From the NCBI GenBank assembly GCA_035638255.1, contig DASRAJ010000002.1, positions 18,641-82,640 of the forward strand: a stretch of DNA of 64,000 bases. The letters run 5' to 3'. Position 1 is the stretch's first letter. Each line of letters begins with the position of its first letter. Below, piece by piece: positions 23,755 to 32,998 of the stretch. The notes beneath the pieces were generated by a model, which saw nothing but the letters and a program-made list of their open reading frames with translations, was not told the origin of the DNA and searched no databases. Source of the stretch: DASRAJ01 sp035638255 (GTDB lineage: Bacteria > Bacteroidota > Bacteroidia > Chitinophagales > UBA10324). Made by a program: the position numbers and the translations under genes.

Positions 23755-23997
23755 AATGAGAACTTTCTTTTCAAATTATTATCACAAAGAAACATGTTCT
23801 AAACTCACATGAATCGCCCGCTCGCTCAACCTCAATGAATCACCGCCTAATCTAAGAAAGAATTGACAGCGAATTACTTCCTATCTATCCACTTTGATTT
23901 GTTAACAGCTATCATTTCTATTGATTGTTTCCACTGCTTTACAATTTCAGAATGAAAGTAATTTACGGTAAAATTGTTGCTGAAACGCTTAGGTTAA

Positions 23998-24759
23998 ATG
24001 GAACATATTGAGTTGCTGCTTTTCTTTTTTCTTATTGCCTTCATTTATGCTTCTGTCGGTTTTGGCGGCGGCTCGAGTTACATTGCCATTCTCGCTCTCT
24101 ACGAATTACCTTTCAAAGAAATCAAACTCACCGCTTTGATCTGCAACATCATCGTGGTGACAGGCGGCACGCTTGTTTTCATCAGGAACAAAAATGTGAA
24201 CTGGAAAAAAATTCTTCCCATTGCCATCGTGAGTGTGCCAATGGCCTTTTGGGGCGCCACCCAAAAAATCAGTGAAAACACTTTCTTCATTGTTCTCGGT
24301 GTTTCTCTTGTGATCGCAGCCATTTTGTTGTGGATAAGAACAAAGTCCATTGAAAACGGAGCACCGATTCGGGAAGAAAAAAATTTTGCGAGAGACGGAA
24401 TCATCGGAGGTGGAATTGGTTTCTTATCGGGAATGGTAGGAATTGGCGGGGGAATTTTTCTCTCACCACTCCTCAATTTATTGAAGTGGGATACGGCGAA
24501 GAAAATTGCTGCCACCGCAAGCTTCTTCATCCTTGTAAATTCAATAGCCGGCATTGCAGGTCAAGTCTCAAGCCTCAATGTTAAACTCGACTACACCAGG
24601 ATTCTTATGCTTGCTGCGGCAGTTTTGGCCGGGGGACAATTAGGTTCGAGGATCGGGGCGCTACGCTTCAATTCACTCGTGATTCGGAGAGTAACAGCGC
24701 TGTTGGTTTTTTATGCCGGATGTGAAGTGTTGTTTAAACATCTTCCCTGGTTTAAATGA
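23998..24759 (+). CDS. TauE/SafE-family sulfite exporter-like permease
   Basis: 253 residues, almost entirely hydrophobic, with about eight membrane segments and the family's duplicated Gly-rich motifs (YASVGFGGGSSYIA and FLSGMVGIGGGIFLSP). Members export sulfite or organosulfonates or move related anions. Encoded just before moaD, so it may serve sulfur traffic connected with Moco synthesis, a guess from position. Confidence 0.88.
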   Translation: MEHIELLLFFFLIAFIYASVGFGGGSSYIAILALYELPFKEIKLTALICNIIVVTGGTLVFIRNKNVNWKKILPIAIVSVPMAFWGATQKISENTFFIVLGVSLVIAAILLWIRTKSIENGAPIREEKNFARDGIIGGGIGFLSGMVGIGGGIFLSPLLNLLKWDTAKKIAATASFFILVNSIAGIAGQVSSLNVKLDYTRILMLAAAVLAGGQLGSRIGALRFNSLVIRRVTALLVFYAGCEVLFKHLPWFK

Positions 24760-24766
24760 TTTCAAT

Positions 24767-25009
24767 ATGAAGACGAAGATTCTTGCATTCGGAATTGCGA
24801 AGGAAATTTTGGAGGCTTCCTCAATAATCATGGACCTAAATGAAGGATGTGCGGTAAATGATTTGAAGAATTCATTAGAAGAAAAATTCCCGCGGCTCAA
24901 ACAACTTTCATCTTTCAGGATTGCAGTAAACAACCGGTTTGCTTCGCTTAATGAATTGATTTTTAAAGAAGATGAAATTGCAATCATTCCGCCGGTGAGT
25001 GGTGGGTGA
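24767..25009 (+). CDS. moaD: Molybdopterin synthase sulfur carrier subunit MoaD
   Basis: 80 residues from the ATG at 24767 (MKTKILAFG). Ubiquitin-like fold ending in the obligatory Gly-Gly (PPVSGG) that becomes a thiocarboxylate. The longer frame upstream overlaps tauE and is not needed. Followed by moaE. Confidence 0.92.
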   Translation: MKTKILAFGIAKEILEASSIIMDLNEGCAVNDLKNSLEEKFPRLKQLSSFRIAVNNRFASLNELIFKEDEIAIIPPVSGG

Positions 25010-25069
25010 AGGGGGTGAATGGTGAATGGTGAATAGTGAATTGTCATTGGTCATAGCCATTAGTCAATC

Positions 25070-25489
25070 GTGAATAGCAACATCTTACTTTCAAAAGAGG
25101 CGCTGAACATTTCATCTTGCATTGAGTGGGTGATGGATGTGCAATGCGGTGGCATTGATGTGTTCATCGGTACTGTTCGGGCCAGCACGAAAGAAAAGAA
25201 AGTGGTGCGACTGGAATTTGAAGCATACGAAAACATGGCGATGAATGAAATGAGAAAGATTGCGGATGAAGTGTTGCAAAAATTTTCCGTTCAGAAAATT
25301 CTCATTCATCATCGCACAGGGATTTTACAAGTTGGCGATGTGCCTGTTGTTATTGTTGTGGCCGCTGCTCATCGTGTTGCAGCTTTTGATGCTTGTCGCT
25401 ACGCGATTGATACACTCAAACAAACAGTTCCTATTTGGAAGAAAGAAGTTTTTGAAGATGGTGAAGAGTGGGTGGCAGCGCATCCTTAG
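25070..25489 (+). CDS. moaE: Molybdopterin synthase catalytic subunit MoaE
   Basis: 139 residues from a GTG at 25070. Contains the MoaE signatures GGIDVFIGTVR, LEFEAYENMA, HHRTGILQVGDVPVVIVV, AHRVAAFDACRYAID and IWKKEVF with the catalytic Lys region. It converts cPMP to molybdopterin together with MoaD. The moaD-moaE gap has GTGAAT tandem repeats. No ATG is available nearby, so the GTG start is accepted. Confidence 0.93.
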   Translation: MNSNILLSKEALNISSCIEWVMDVQCGGIDVFIGTVRASTKEKKVVRLEFEAYENMAMNEMRKIADEVLQKFSVQKILIHHRTGILQVGDVPVVIVVAAAHRVAAFDACRYAIDTLKQTVPIWKKEVFEDGEEWVAAHP

Positions 25490-25791
25490 TGCACTTCTGC
25501 ATCAGCGAGTTTTTCTTTCCACGCTTTTATTCCGCCATCAAGCGAAAATGCAATCGCATCAGCAAAATAATTGAAGAAGATTTTCACTGCCTCTGCACTG
25601 CGTTTTCCTACACCACAATAGAATACAATTGGTTTATCTCTGCTGATTTCTTGAATAGAGTTTTCCAGTTCAGCAATAGGAATGTGTTTACCTCCGATAT
25701 CAAATGCATCGTGCTCTTCGGTTGAACGTACATCTATCAATTCAAACGAGTTGTCATTGAGATGATTGTTCAATTCCTCTGCAGAAATCAT
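25486..25791 (-). CDS. Single-domain rhodanese
   Basis: 101 residues forming one rhodanese domain: FELIDVRSTEEHDAF at the start and the active-site loop YCGVGKRSAEA with the catalytic Cys near residue 59. Single-domain rhodaneses move sulfane sulfur. In many genomes a MoeB/MoeZ protein with a fused rhodanese activates MoaD, so this one may supply sulfur to Moco synthesis. It overlaps the moaE end by four bases, tail to tail. Confidence 0.88.
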   Translation of the reverse strand: MISAEELNNHLNDNSFELIDVRSTEEHDAFDIGGKHIPIAELENSIQEISRDKPIVFYCGVGKRSAEAVKIFFNYFADAIAFSLDGGIKAWKEKLADAEVH

Positions 25792-25850
25792 CGCTACAGC
25801 ATTTGTTTCAGAAAGATTTGTGATGACAACATTCCAATGCTCAATCTACA

Positions 25851-26567
25851 TTAATTTTTTTCCGTTGCTTCTACTATACACTCGATAACTTTTTCAGGTT
25901 GACAATTATTCAGTCCTGCGCCCCACGAAGAATTAAACTCGATAATATACCAGCCTAATTCATGATTGAATCCAATATCTACTACAAATGTTTTAGGAAA
26001 TTTCCCGTTTTCATTCTTCAAAAACGCATTGAGAAATTCCTTCCCGGTTTCAAGATCAACTGAACCTTCGTAAAGTGCTAAATCTTTCAACGCTCCTTCT
26101 AAAACAAATCCTCTTGCCTCTGCCTTCACATCTACAATCTCAGAAAGAAGAAGAATTTCTTCACTACTAATTCCATTCGTTTCTTCAAGCAGTTCTTTCA
26201 GATGATGGTAAATTCCTGCTTTAAATTGTTTCGGTACTGATGGTTTTATAAAACCCGGCAAATCATTTTCAGTCACTTCTCTAATCTTTTTTTGCACGAC
26301 AGAACGCTTTGTCCATTTCTTATCAAGCCGGGCAATGATCAAATCGTCAGGAGAAATAAGTTGTACATCAAGAACCTGCGCTAGAACTAAGGCGAAAGTG
26401 TCATTTCCATAAATGGCTACTTTTTGATTTTGAAGATTTGCAGGCCTCTCCCAAAATTTATCAATCCTTTGTACTCTTCCACCCAGCTTTTTCCAGGCAT
26501 CAAATATTTTATCACGCTCAACATCTGCCTTATACGGAACCAGAAGAACTTTATCTGTTTGCATCAA
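25851..26567 (-). CDS. ATP-grasp domain protein (DUF4343-like)
   Basis: 238 residues, cytoplasmic, with ATP-grasp-like features: FIKPSVPKQFKAG, a central substrate-binding part, and WYIIEFNSSWGAGLNNC near the C-terminus (metal-binding Glu/Asn). Related proteins are annotated as DUF4343 or unspecified ATP-grasp ligases. Placed between rhodanese and mobA on the same strand; its relation to Moco synthesis is unclear. Confidence 0.7.
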   Translation of the reverse strand: MMQTDKVLLVPYKADVERDKIFDAWKKLGGRVQRIDKFWERPANLQNQKVAIYGNDTFALVLAQVLDVQLISPDDLIIARLDKKWTKRSVVQKKIREVTENDLPGFIKPSVPKQFKAGIYHHLKELLEETNGISSEEILLLSEIVDVKAEARGFVLEGALKDLALYEGSVDLETGKEFLNAFLKNENGKFPKTFVVDIGFNHELGWYIIEFNSSWGAGLNNCQPEKVIECIVEATEKN

Positions 26568-26581
26568 CGCACGAGGAAAAT

Positions 26582-27769
26582 TTATGCAATTATTTCTTTC
26601 ATCTCTGCTTGCTTCCTGTTCAACAACTTGTTCGCCCTTTGAAATTCTTCCCGTGTATTTACATTCATCAACGCATCACCGTTAGGTGCTTTGATGATGA
26701 TAGATTCGCTATTGATCAGCGCTTTTCGTGGACAAGAATATCCCTGCGAAAGAAAAGACAACAGCACAGAATAACTCTTCGGTTCCCAAATGGTGATGAG
26801 CGGCTCCGGCAAACTATCATAGGGACTTTCAAATGTAGTTCCGATAGAGGAAGGATTGCGATGCTCAACAAGAAAGCACAATGTGCTTTCATTTAACAAA
26901 GGCAGATCGCAGGCAACAACCAACCATGCAGCGTTTGGCTGTTCGCGAAAGGCAGAGAGAATGGCTCCATAAGGGCCCAGGCCAATAAAAGTGTCGGTGA
27001 GCGTTTTGAAACTGCTGTCAATCTCTGCCCGCTGTTCTTCACGGCACGAAATGAAAACTTCATCGCAAAACTCCTGAAGCAATTCTGCGAGATGATAGCG
27101 CTGCTCTTTTCCGTGCCAGTTGATTTTTCCTTTGTCACTTCCAAGGCGCAAACTCTTTCCCCCTGCAAGCACCAGTCCATTGAGCTTTGGAATTGCCGCT
27201 TTCATTTTCTGTTCGAAGAAAGAAATGATTTTTTCTTTGTCACCAATACGGTACACCGGAGTTTTTTCCCAGTGAGGAATTGCTTCTTTCACAAAATCAA
27301 AAACATCTTCTACACCTTCAGCAAGCAGAAATAATTTCACGTCAGTAAGGCGATTCAATTTTTTTCTCAGCGATGCTTCTTTCACTCTATCCATCACCAC
27401 TACTTGCGACTTTGCCTGCTGATGGTTGCCGTTCACTAAAATCAAGTCAGCATCATAAAACAGTTTGCGGAATTGAAATGGATTCAGCGATTGCCTGAAC
27501 GTGAATTCATGATGATTGATTTTATCTGAATACTCTGCAACGGCGCCTGCTGATAATCTGCCGGGTAATGAAGCGCCTTCATCTTCCTTTGCATGTGCAG
27601 CATCCACATAAGCGCACTTGTATGAACCAGAGAGATTGCCTATGATTTCATCTGCAAGTTTTTTAATCTCTGAACATGGAGTTCCAAGCATCGCCCATTC
27701 ATTTCTTCCGAAATTTCCCTGCGAGGACCTTGTAAGTTCTGCGTGTTTTTTATGCTCTTGAGAAATCAT
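26582..27769 (-). CDS. MobA-like nucleotidyltransferase with extra N-terminal domain
   Basis: 395 residues. From about residue 197 the NTP-transferase (MobA) domain begins with LVLAGGKSLRLGSDKG, then VACDLPLL and PEPLITIWEP. This adds GMP or CMP to molybdopterin. The first ~195 residues resemble the MobB-type GTP-binding fold in position (FGRNEWAMLGTPCSEIKKLA, YKCAYVDAAHAKED) but lack a clear P-loop. It overlaps moaC by 20 bases and belongs to the minus-strand Moco operon. Confidence 0.85.
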   Translation of the reverse strand: MISQEHKKHAELTRSSQGNFGRNEWAMLGTPCSEIKKLADEIIGNLSGSYKCAYVDAAHAKEDEGASLPGRLSAGAVAEYSDKINHHEFTFRQSLNPFQFRKLFYDADLILVNGNHQQAKSQVVVMDRVKEASLRKKLNRLTDVKLFLLAEGVEDVFDFVKEAIPHWEKTPVYRIGDKEKIISFFEQKMKAAIPKLNGLVLAGGKSLRLGSDKGKINWHGKEQRYHLAELLQEFCDEVFISCREEQRAEIDSSFKTLTDTFIGLGPYGAILSAFREQPNAAWLVVACDLPLLNESTLCFLVEHRNPSSIGTTFESPYDSLPEPLITIWEPKSYSVLLSFLSQGYSCPRKALINSESIIIKAPNGDALMNVNTREEFQRANKLLNRKQAEMKEIIA

Positions 27770-28226
27770 TTTTGCCTCCGGTCTTTTGCAGGAGCTTGGT
27801 TTCTTTAATCACAATATCGTGGCTCAATGCTTTGCACATGTCATACACAGTGAGGGCAGCAATAGATGCACCTGTGAGCGCTTCCATCTCCACTCCTGTT
27901 TTTGCAGTGATGGAAGCCAGGCATTCAATCCGGAGTTCATTTTCATTTTGAAGCTGAATGCTGATGCTGCAGTTTTCCAATCCCAGGGGATGACAAAGCG
28001 GAATCAGCTCTCCTGTTTTTTTTGCGCCCATGATTCCTGCAATGATGGCGGTTTGAAACACCGAACCTTTTTTACCTTGGATGTCTCCCTCAGAAAATTT
28101 TCGCAGCACTTCATCGGGCAGCACTACGATGCTTTGCGCAACAGCAGTACGCAGAGAAATTTTCTTTTCATTCACATCAACCATGGTGGGCCGGTGCTGT
28201 TCATCGAGGTGTGTAAAATCTTTCAT
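27750..28226 (-). CDS. moaC: Cyclic pyranopterin monophosphate synthase MoaC
   Basis: 158 residues with the MoaC signatures MVDVNEKKISLRTAVAQS, LIPLCHPL, GVEMEALTGAS and YDMCKAL. It completes cPMP formation after MoaA. Located between moeA and the mobA-like gene; 12 bases separate it from moeA. Confidence 0.96.
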   Translation of the reverse strand: MKDFTHLDEQHRPTMVDVNEKKISLRTAVAQSIVVLPDEVLRKFSEGDIQGKKGSVFQTAIIAGIMGAKKTGELIPLCHPLGLENCSISIQLQNENELRIECLASITAKTGVEMEALTGASIAALTVYDMCKALSHDIVIKETKLLQKTGGKNDFSRA

Positions 28227-28238
28227 GATTCTGCAACT

Positions 28239-29453
28239 TTAACTTCTGAACTTCCAAACTCTGAAAACTTCTCCTTTTGTAAAGTTATTTCTTTCGAGAG
28301 GAAGTTCCATGAACGAATCGGTGTCAACAAGATTGGCGAAATCGCCGGAGCCGTTTCCCATCACCGGTGTTGCAAGCCATCTTCCTTCTTCATTCACTCT
28401 CAATTTTACCTGCAGGAAATATTGCAGTTGCGGCGTGAACGTGAAGTCTTCGTCAAGCATAGCAAATTGTTTTTCCTGCTTCACTCCCCATGAAGATTGA
28501 AGCCACAAAAAAAAATAGCGATGCAAGCACATGAAGGTGCTCACTGGATTTCCGGGCAGCGCAAACACCAGCATTCCGTTTTCATGCTTGCCAAACCAAA
28601 AAGGTCCGCCGGGTCGCTGACGCACTTTGTGAAAAAGTTTTTTCACCGATAGTTCTTCGAGCGCTTTCGGAACATAATCAAACTTGCCGGCAGAGATCGC
28701 ACCGCTGATGATGAGCACATCATACTTGCCAATGCACTCTCCTATTTTTTGTTTCGTGATCGCAGCATCATCGGGGATGCGAAGCATATCAGGATTCAAT
28801 TTGTATTGCTGCAACACCGCCTGAACAGAATAATTATTAGAGCGACGCACTTGAAACGGCGAGGGAGTTTCATTCACTTCCACCAATTCATCACCTGATG
28901 ATATGATGACGACACGTGGAAGTTTCTTCACTAACAATTCATTCTTGCCGATTGCTGCTGCCATGTTGATGATTGCCGGCGTGATGATTTGATTCGCTGC
29001 AGCCACCACTTCGTTTTGTTTTTTGTCTATTCCCCTGAAATGAATGTTTTGCTTTGGAGTTATCCCATCAACCAAAAGAGTTGCAATTCCGTTTTTCATT
29101 TCCAGATCTTCATAGCGGATTACAGTGTCAACGGAAAAGGGAAGTGCAGCACCAGTCATGATTTCAACGCACTCATTATCGTTGCTGATTTCAATTGGAA
29201 CATCGCCTGCTGCTTGTGTTGCCTTGATGTTGAATGACTTGATACCCTTATCAAATGCTAAATAGCGAATAGCAATTCCATCCATGGTGACGCGATTGTA
29301 AGGAGGAAAGTCACGGTCCGCAAAAATGTCTTCAGCAAGCACTCGACCAAGAGATTGGGTGAAGGAAATTTTTTCAGAACCAAAATCCCTTAGCTCTGAG
29401 AGAACAATTTGTTCTGCTTGTAAGACGGTAATGCTGCCGGCAATTGTATTCAT
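28239..29453 (-). CDS. moeA: Molybdopterin molybdenumtransferase MoeA
   Basis: 404 residues, usual MoeA length. Motifs: PPYNRVTMDGIAIR, IMTGAALP, IISSGDELVE, ISGAISAGKFDYVP and VFALPGNPVSTFM. It inserts molybdate into adenylylated molybdopterin. No mog/moaB adenylyltransferase is present in the window, so that step must be encoded elsewhere. Confidence 0.95.
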   Translation of the reverse strand: MNTIAGSITVLQAEQIVLSELRDFGSEKISFTQSLGRVLAEDIFADRDFPPYNRVTMDGIAIRYLAFDKGIKSFNIKATQAAGDVPIEISNDNECVEIMTGAALPFSVDTVIRYEDLEMKNGIATLLVDGITPKQNIHFRGIDKKQNEVVAAANQIITPAIINMAAAIGKNELLVKKLPRVVIISSGDELVEVNETPSPFQVRRSNNYSVQAVLQQYKLNPDMLRIPDDAAITKQKIGECIGKYDVLIISGAISAGKFDYVPKALEELSVKKLFHKVRQRPGGPFWFGKHENGMLVFALPGNPVSTFMCLHRYFFLWLQSSWGVKQEKQFAMLDEDFTFTPQLQYFLQVKLRVNEEGRWLATPVMGNGSGDFANLVDTDSFMELPLERNNFTKGEVFRVWKFRS

Positions 29454-29543
29454 CCCTGTGCTGTTCTATGTATTCAATGAGAGTTCGCAAAGCTAACAAT
29501 GGGAATACAGAATTTGATTCAGGACAGATAGCGGGTCAAGGGA

Positions 29544-30047
29544 TCATTGCTGCACCAACTTTGTCACACTCAGATGATCATTACATTCTTCCAGCAATTG
29601 CGCAATTGATTTTTTGATAACAGGATGAATGAAGTCGTGAGCAATCTCCAGCAGCGGTACCAATGCAAACCTTCTTTCCTTCAATTTGGGATGCGGAATG
29701 ATGAGCGAATCAGTTTGAAGAATAAGATCCTCGTAAAAAAGAATGTCAATGTCGAGGGTGCGCGATGCATATTTCTTCTGATCGGTTCTTCCTTCATCAA
29801 TTTCAATTTGCTTTAATAAAGTAAGAAGTTGTTGCGGAGAATGATTCGTGAGAATACTCATTGCTGCATTCAGATAATTCGGTTGATCGGAAACTCCCCA
29901 GGGTTCGGTTTCATAGATTGAAGATTTTTTTTGAGCTTCGCCTATCTGTTCATGAACTGACTTCATCGCACTTTGAACATGCAATACTCGGTCTCCCAGA
30001 TTGCTTCCAAACAACAAGTACACAGCATGTCTTTTTTCTGCCTTCAT
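29544..30047 (-). CDS. folK: HPPK, folate biosynthesis (FolK)
   Basis: About 167 residues from the internal ATG at 30047 (MKAEKRHAVYLLFGSNLGDR). 2-amino-4-hydroxy-6-hydroxymethyldihydropteridine pyrophosphokinase with GSNLGDR, IYETEPWG, YASRTLDIDILFY and IPHPKLKERRFALVPL, all diagnostic. It starts from dihydropterin, linking the pterin theme of the cluster, though it serves folate rather than Moco. Confidence 0.95.
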   Translation of the reverse strand: MKAEKRHAVYLLFGSNLGDRVLHVQSAMKSVHEQIGEAQKKSSIYETEPWGVSDQPNYLNAAMSILTNHSPQQLLTLLKQIEIDEGRTDQKKYASRTLDIDILFYEDLILQTDSLIIPHPKLKERRFALVPLLEIAHDFIHPVIKKSIAQLLEECNDHLSVTKLVQQ

Positions 30048-30252
30048 AAAAATAGTTGTCCGCAATCCGCTTCAGTCCTCATTTTTCTCTGTAGAGTCAT
30101 CTTAGTTACTTCTTCGGCCACAAAGATTCAAAATCCATGATAGATGCATGATAGCTTCGGGATTAATTCCGGAACATGATTTTAATTACATGATAAGCGA
30201 CAGGAGCATAAATGAGAATTCTCATTTTTCCTGAATTAGTCATCCATCAATT

Positions 30253-31521
30253 TTGCCACATGAACTGAAACCCATGAAACAGTTCGCTGAAATGATTATA
30301 GTTGTATTTTTTACTGTTGAATTGGCAGCAGCGCAAAACTTAATTCCAAATAGCAGCTTTGAAACACATACATCTATTCCCAATGGCTATGGGCAATGGT
30401 ACGTTTGTTCGAATTGGAATAGTGTAAACAATCATGCATTCTTCGCATGGCCCTGGGCAAGCCCGGATTACCTGCATGCATCTGCATCAATTGCATCCGG
30501 TGTGCAGTTGCCTTCTACCACTTTTGGTACCATTGGTGCTCATGCAGGCAGCGCGATCATGGGATTTGTAGCGTGGCTTGCAAACACACCCGATTTCCGG
30601 GAATATCTTTCTGTACAACTTACTTCACCCATGGTAGTTGGCACTGCGTACGAAGTTTCATTTTACATCACGAATGGTACAAACAATTATAGCGGATCAG
30701 CATGCAATCACATCGCAGCAAATTTTTCAACTGCTCCTCTTACCCAGGTAGATCACGAACCGATTAACGTAACGCCGCAATGTGATTACGCTTCACAACT
30801 CTGGAACACAACGTGGACAAAAATTTCTTTTACGATCACTCCCACCGTGGCATATCAGTACATCACCATCGGGAATTTCAAAAATGATGCGAACACTTCA
30901 CACACGTGGCATGGCGTAGGTCAGGACGGTGCTTATTACTTCATTGACGATGCAGTTGTACAGCCGGCAGTTGTATTGCCGGTGCAATTGATTTCATTCA
31001 CCGGTTTTCATTCTGAGAAAGGAAATGAGCTTCGATGGCAGACTGCGAGTGAATTTAATACCGATCATTTTTCAATAGAGAAAAGTATTGATGGAAATTT
31101 GTTCGATGAAATTGCTTCTGTTACCGCAAAAGGATTTGCTCAACAGCTATCGGTTTATCAATACACTGATGTATTTGATTTGCAGGCTTTGGATTATTAC
31201 AGATTGAAGATGGTAGATGTTGATGGAAGCTTCACTTATTCGAACACGATTGAAATTTCCGGAGATGCAGGTTTAGTTTCAGCCGAATTGTTTTCAAATC
31301 CTGCTGAAGAAAATTTATTGGTTCAATATTCCGTCAATCAGTCAGCACCTCTTGAAATTTTCATTTTTAATTCGGTAGGAAGTCTTGTGATACGCGAATC
31401 GAAGCAAGCCATCAATGCCACAGGCACTTTTTCCGTGAATATTGCTGCTCTCCCTCAGGGAATATATTTGGTGAAGATTGAGGTCGGTAAAAATATTTTC
31501 ACAAAGAAATTTGTGAAGTAG
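30253..31521 (+). CDS. Secreted T9SS-sorted protein
   Basis: 422 residues from 30253 (a downstream ATG at 30274 may be the real start). A signal peptide ends near AAAQ; NLIPNSSFE begins a jelly-roll/CBM-like module (to about 240) as in many Bacteroidota exported proteins, followed by VQLISFTGFHSEKGNELRWQTASE, a common bridging segment, and the C-terminal sorting domain (LFSNPAEENLLVQY ... GIYLVKIEVGKNIFTKKFVK). Exported by T9SS; ligand unknown. Confidence 0.88.
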   Translation: MPHELKPMKQFAEMIIVVFFTVELAAAQNLIPNSSFETHTSIPNGYGQWYVCSNWNSVNNHAFFAWPWASPDYLHASASIASGVQLPSTTFGTIGAHAGSAIMGFVAWLANTPDFREYLSVQLTSPMVVGTAYEVSFYITNGTNNYSGSACNHIAANFSTAPLTQVDHEPINVTPQCDYASQLWNTTWTKISFTITPTVAYQYITIGNFKNDANTSHTWHGVGQDGAYYFIDDAVVQPAVVLPVQLISFTGFHSEKGNELRWQTASEFNTDHFSIEKSIDGNLFDEIASVTAKGFAQQLSVYQYTDVFDLQALDYYRLKMVDVDGSFTYSNTIEISGDAGLVSAELFSNPAEENLLVQYSVNQSAPLEIFIFNSVGSLVIRESKQAINATGTFSVNIAALPQGIYLVKIEVGKNIFTKKFVK

Positions 31522-31539
31522 TTTTTCTTCCGGAGAAAT

Positions 31540-32823
31540 TCACCAATGCTTCATCTTGTGCCCGCGCAGTGAGTAATACAAGATGTAGAGATAGCAGGGA
31601 ATTAAAATCCAATATGCTTTTTGATGGCCGATGGAAGATATGTCTGCAAGCCGTCCATAAAGCAACGGAAGCAAAGCACCGCCGGCAATTCCCATGATCA
31701 GCAAAGCAGAGCCAGTTTTTGTGAAGCGACCTAATCCTTCAATAGCGAGCGGCCAGATCGCCGGCCACATCAACGCATTGGCCAGACCAAGCAATGCTAT
31801 GAATAAAACTGATGTGTATCCTGCTGTGAGTTGAACGGTGATAGAGAAAATTACTCCTACTAAAGCTGAAATTGCGAGCGCCTTATCTTGATGAATAATT
31901 TTCGGGATAGTTAGAATGCCGAGAATGTAACCGATTACCATGGCGGTAAGTGTGTATGCTGTAAAATTTTTTGTCAATGATAATGGAATACCCAGAGCCC
32001 GGCCGTAAGTACCGATCGTGTCTCCTGCAAGCACTTCTACCCCTACATACAAAAAGATGGCAAGCACACCAAGCATCAGGTTCGGGTACTGAAACACGCT
32101 TGATTTTCCCTCGTGCTTAGCCAATGAATCGGCTGAGTCAACTTCACCATGATCCTCTTCCTCCACTTCGGGAAGTGATGAGTAACGGATCAGCAATGAC
32201 AATCCGAGTAATGTGACAGCGATAAAAATGTATGGCACAATCACACGATGCGCGAGTGAATCGAGCAACGCTGTTTTTTCCGCTCCGCCGAGGGTTTGCA
32301 ATTCTTTGGTGAGATGGTCAGCATCTGACAACACAATGGCGCCCAGAAAAATGGGGGCTGAAACTCCTGCAACTTTGTTGCAAATGCCCATAATGCTAAT
32401 GCGCATTGCTGCACTTTCGAGGGGACCGAGAATCGTGATGTATGGATTGGAGGCAGTTTGCAGAATGGACAAACCGGTTCCGATGATGAATAATCCAAGT
32501 AGAAAAATTGAATAGGTACGCGTGATTGCCGCAGGAATAAAAATCAATGCGCCGACTGACATCACCATCAATCCGAGCATCATTCCTTTTTTAAATCCTG
32601 TCCGTTCCAGGATCCAGGATGAAGGCAGTGCCATTACGAAATAGGAGATATAAAATGCAAAAGCCACCAGCAATGATTGAAACGTATTCAGCTCGCAGGC
32701 AATTTTCAAATATTGAATCAGCGTACCATTCAGCCACGTTACGAACCCGAAAATGAAAAACAGCGCTCCGAGAATTACTATCGGTAACCAGCTTGGAGAT
32801 TTACTTTGAATTTCAGTGGTCAT
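31540..32823 (-). CDS. Sugar MFS transporter (FucP/GluP-like)
   Basis: 427 residues with about twelve hydrophobic segments and family signatures FFIFGFVTWLNGTLIQYLK near the N-terminus and PYITILGP in TM5. Members are proton symporters for fucose, glucose/galactose or N-acetylglucosamine. Its neighbour on the other strand is a GH20 hexosaminidase, so GlcNAc or a related amino sugar is a reasonable substrate. Confidence 0.88.
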   Translation of the reverse strand: MTTEIQSKSPSWLPIVILGALFFIFGFVTWLNGTLIQYLKIACELNTFQSLLVAFAFYISYFVMALPSSWILERTGFKKGMMLGLMVMSVGALIFIPAAITRTYSIFLLGLFIIGTGLSILQTASNPYITILGPLESAAMRISIMGICNKVAGVSAPIFLGAIVLSDADHLTKELQTLGGAEKTALLDSLAHRVIVPYIFIAVTLLGLSLLIRYSSLPEVEEEDHGEVDSADSLAKHEGKSSVFQYPNLMLGVLAIFLYVGVEVLAGDTIGTYGRALGIPLSLTKNFTAYTLTAMVIGYILGILTIPKIIHQDKALAISALVGVIFSITVQLTAGYTSVLFIALLGLANALMWPAIWPLAIEGLGRFTKTGSALLIMGIAGGALLPLLYGRLADISSIGHQKAYWILIPCYLYILYYSLRGHKMKHW

Positions 32824-32998
32824 GAATTTCTTTTGAGTTGCGAAACCTAAAGAAGATTACCTGATTTCAAAAATTTAGTTTTCCTGATGAATAACAAATG
32901 ACACAGTTCATTTTTATTTTGCTGCTTGGAATTGCCATTCATGTTTTCCCATTCAATTCTTCATTCAATGATTTAAGATCACTCTTAAAATCTTCCTG

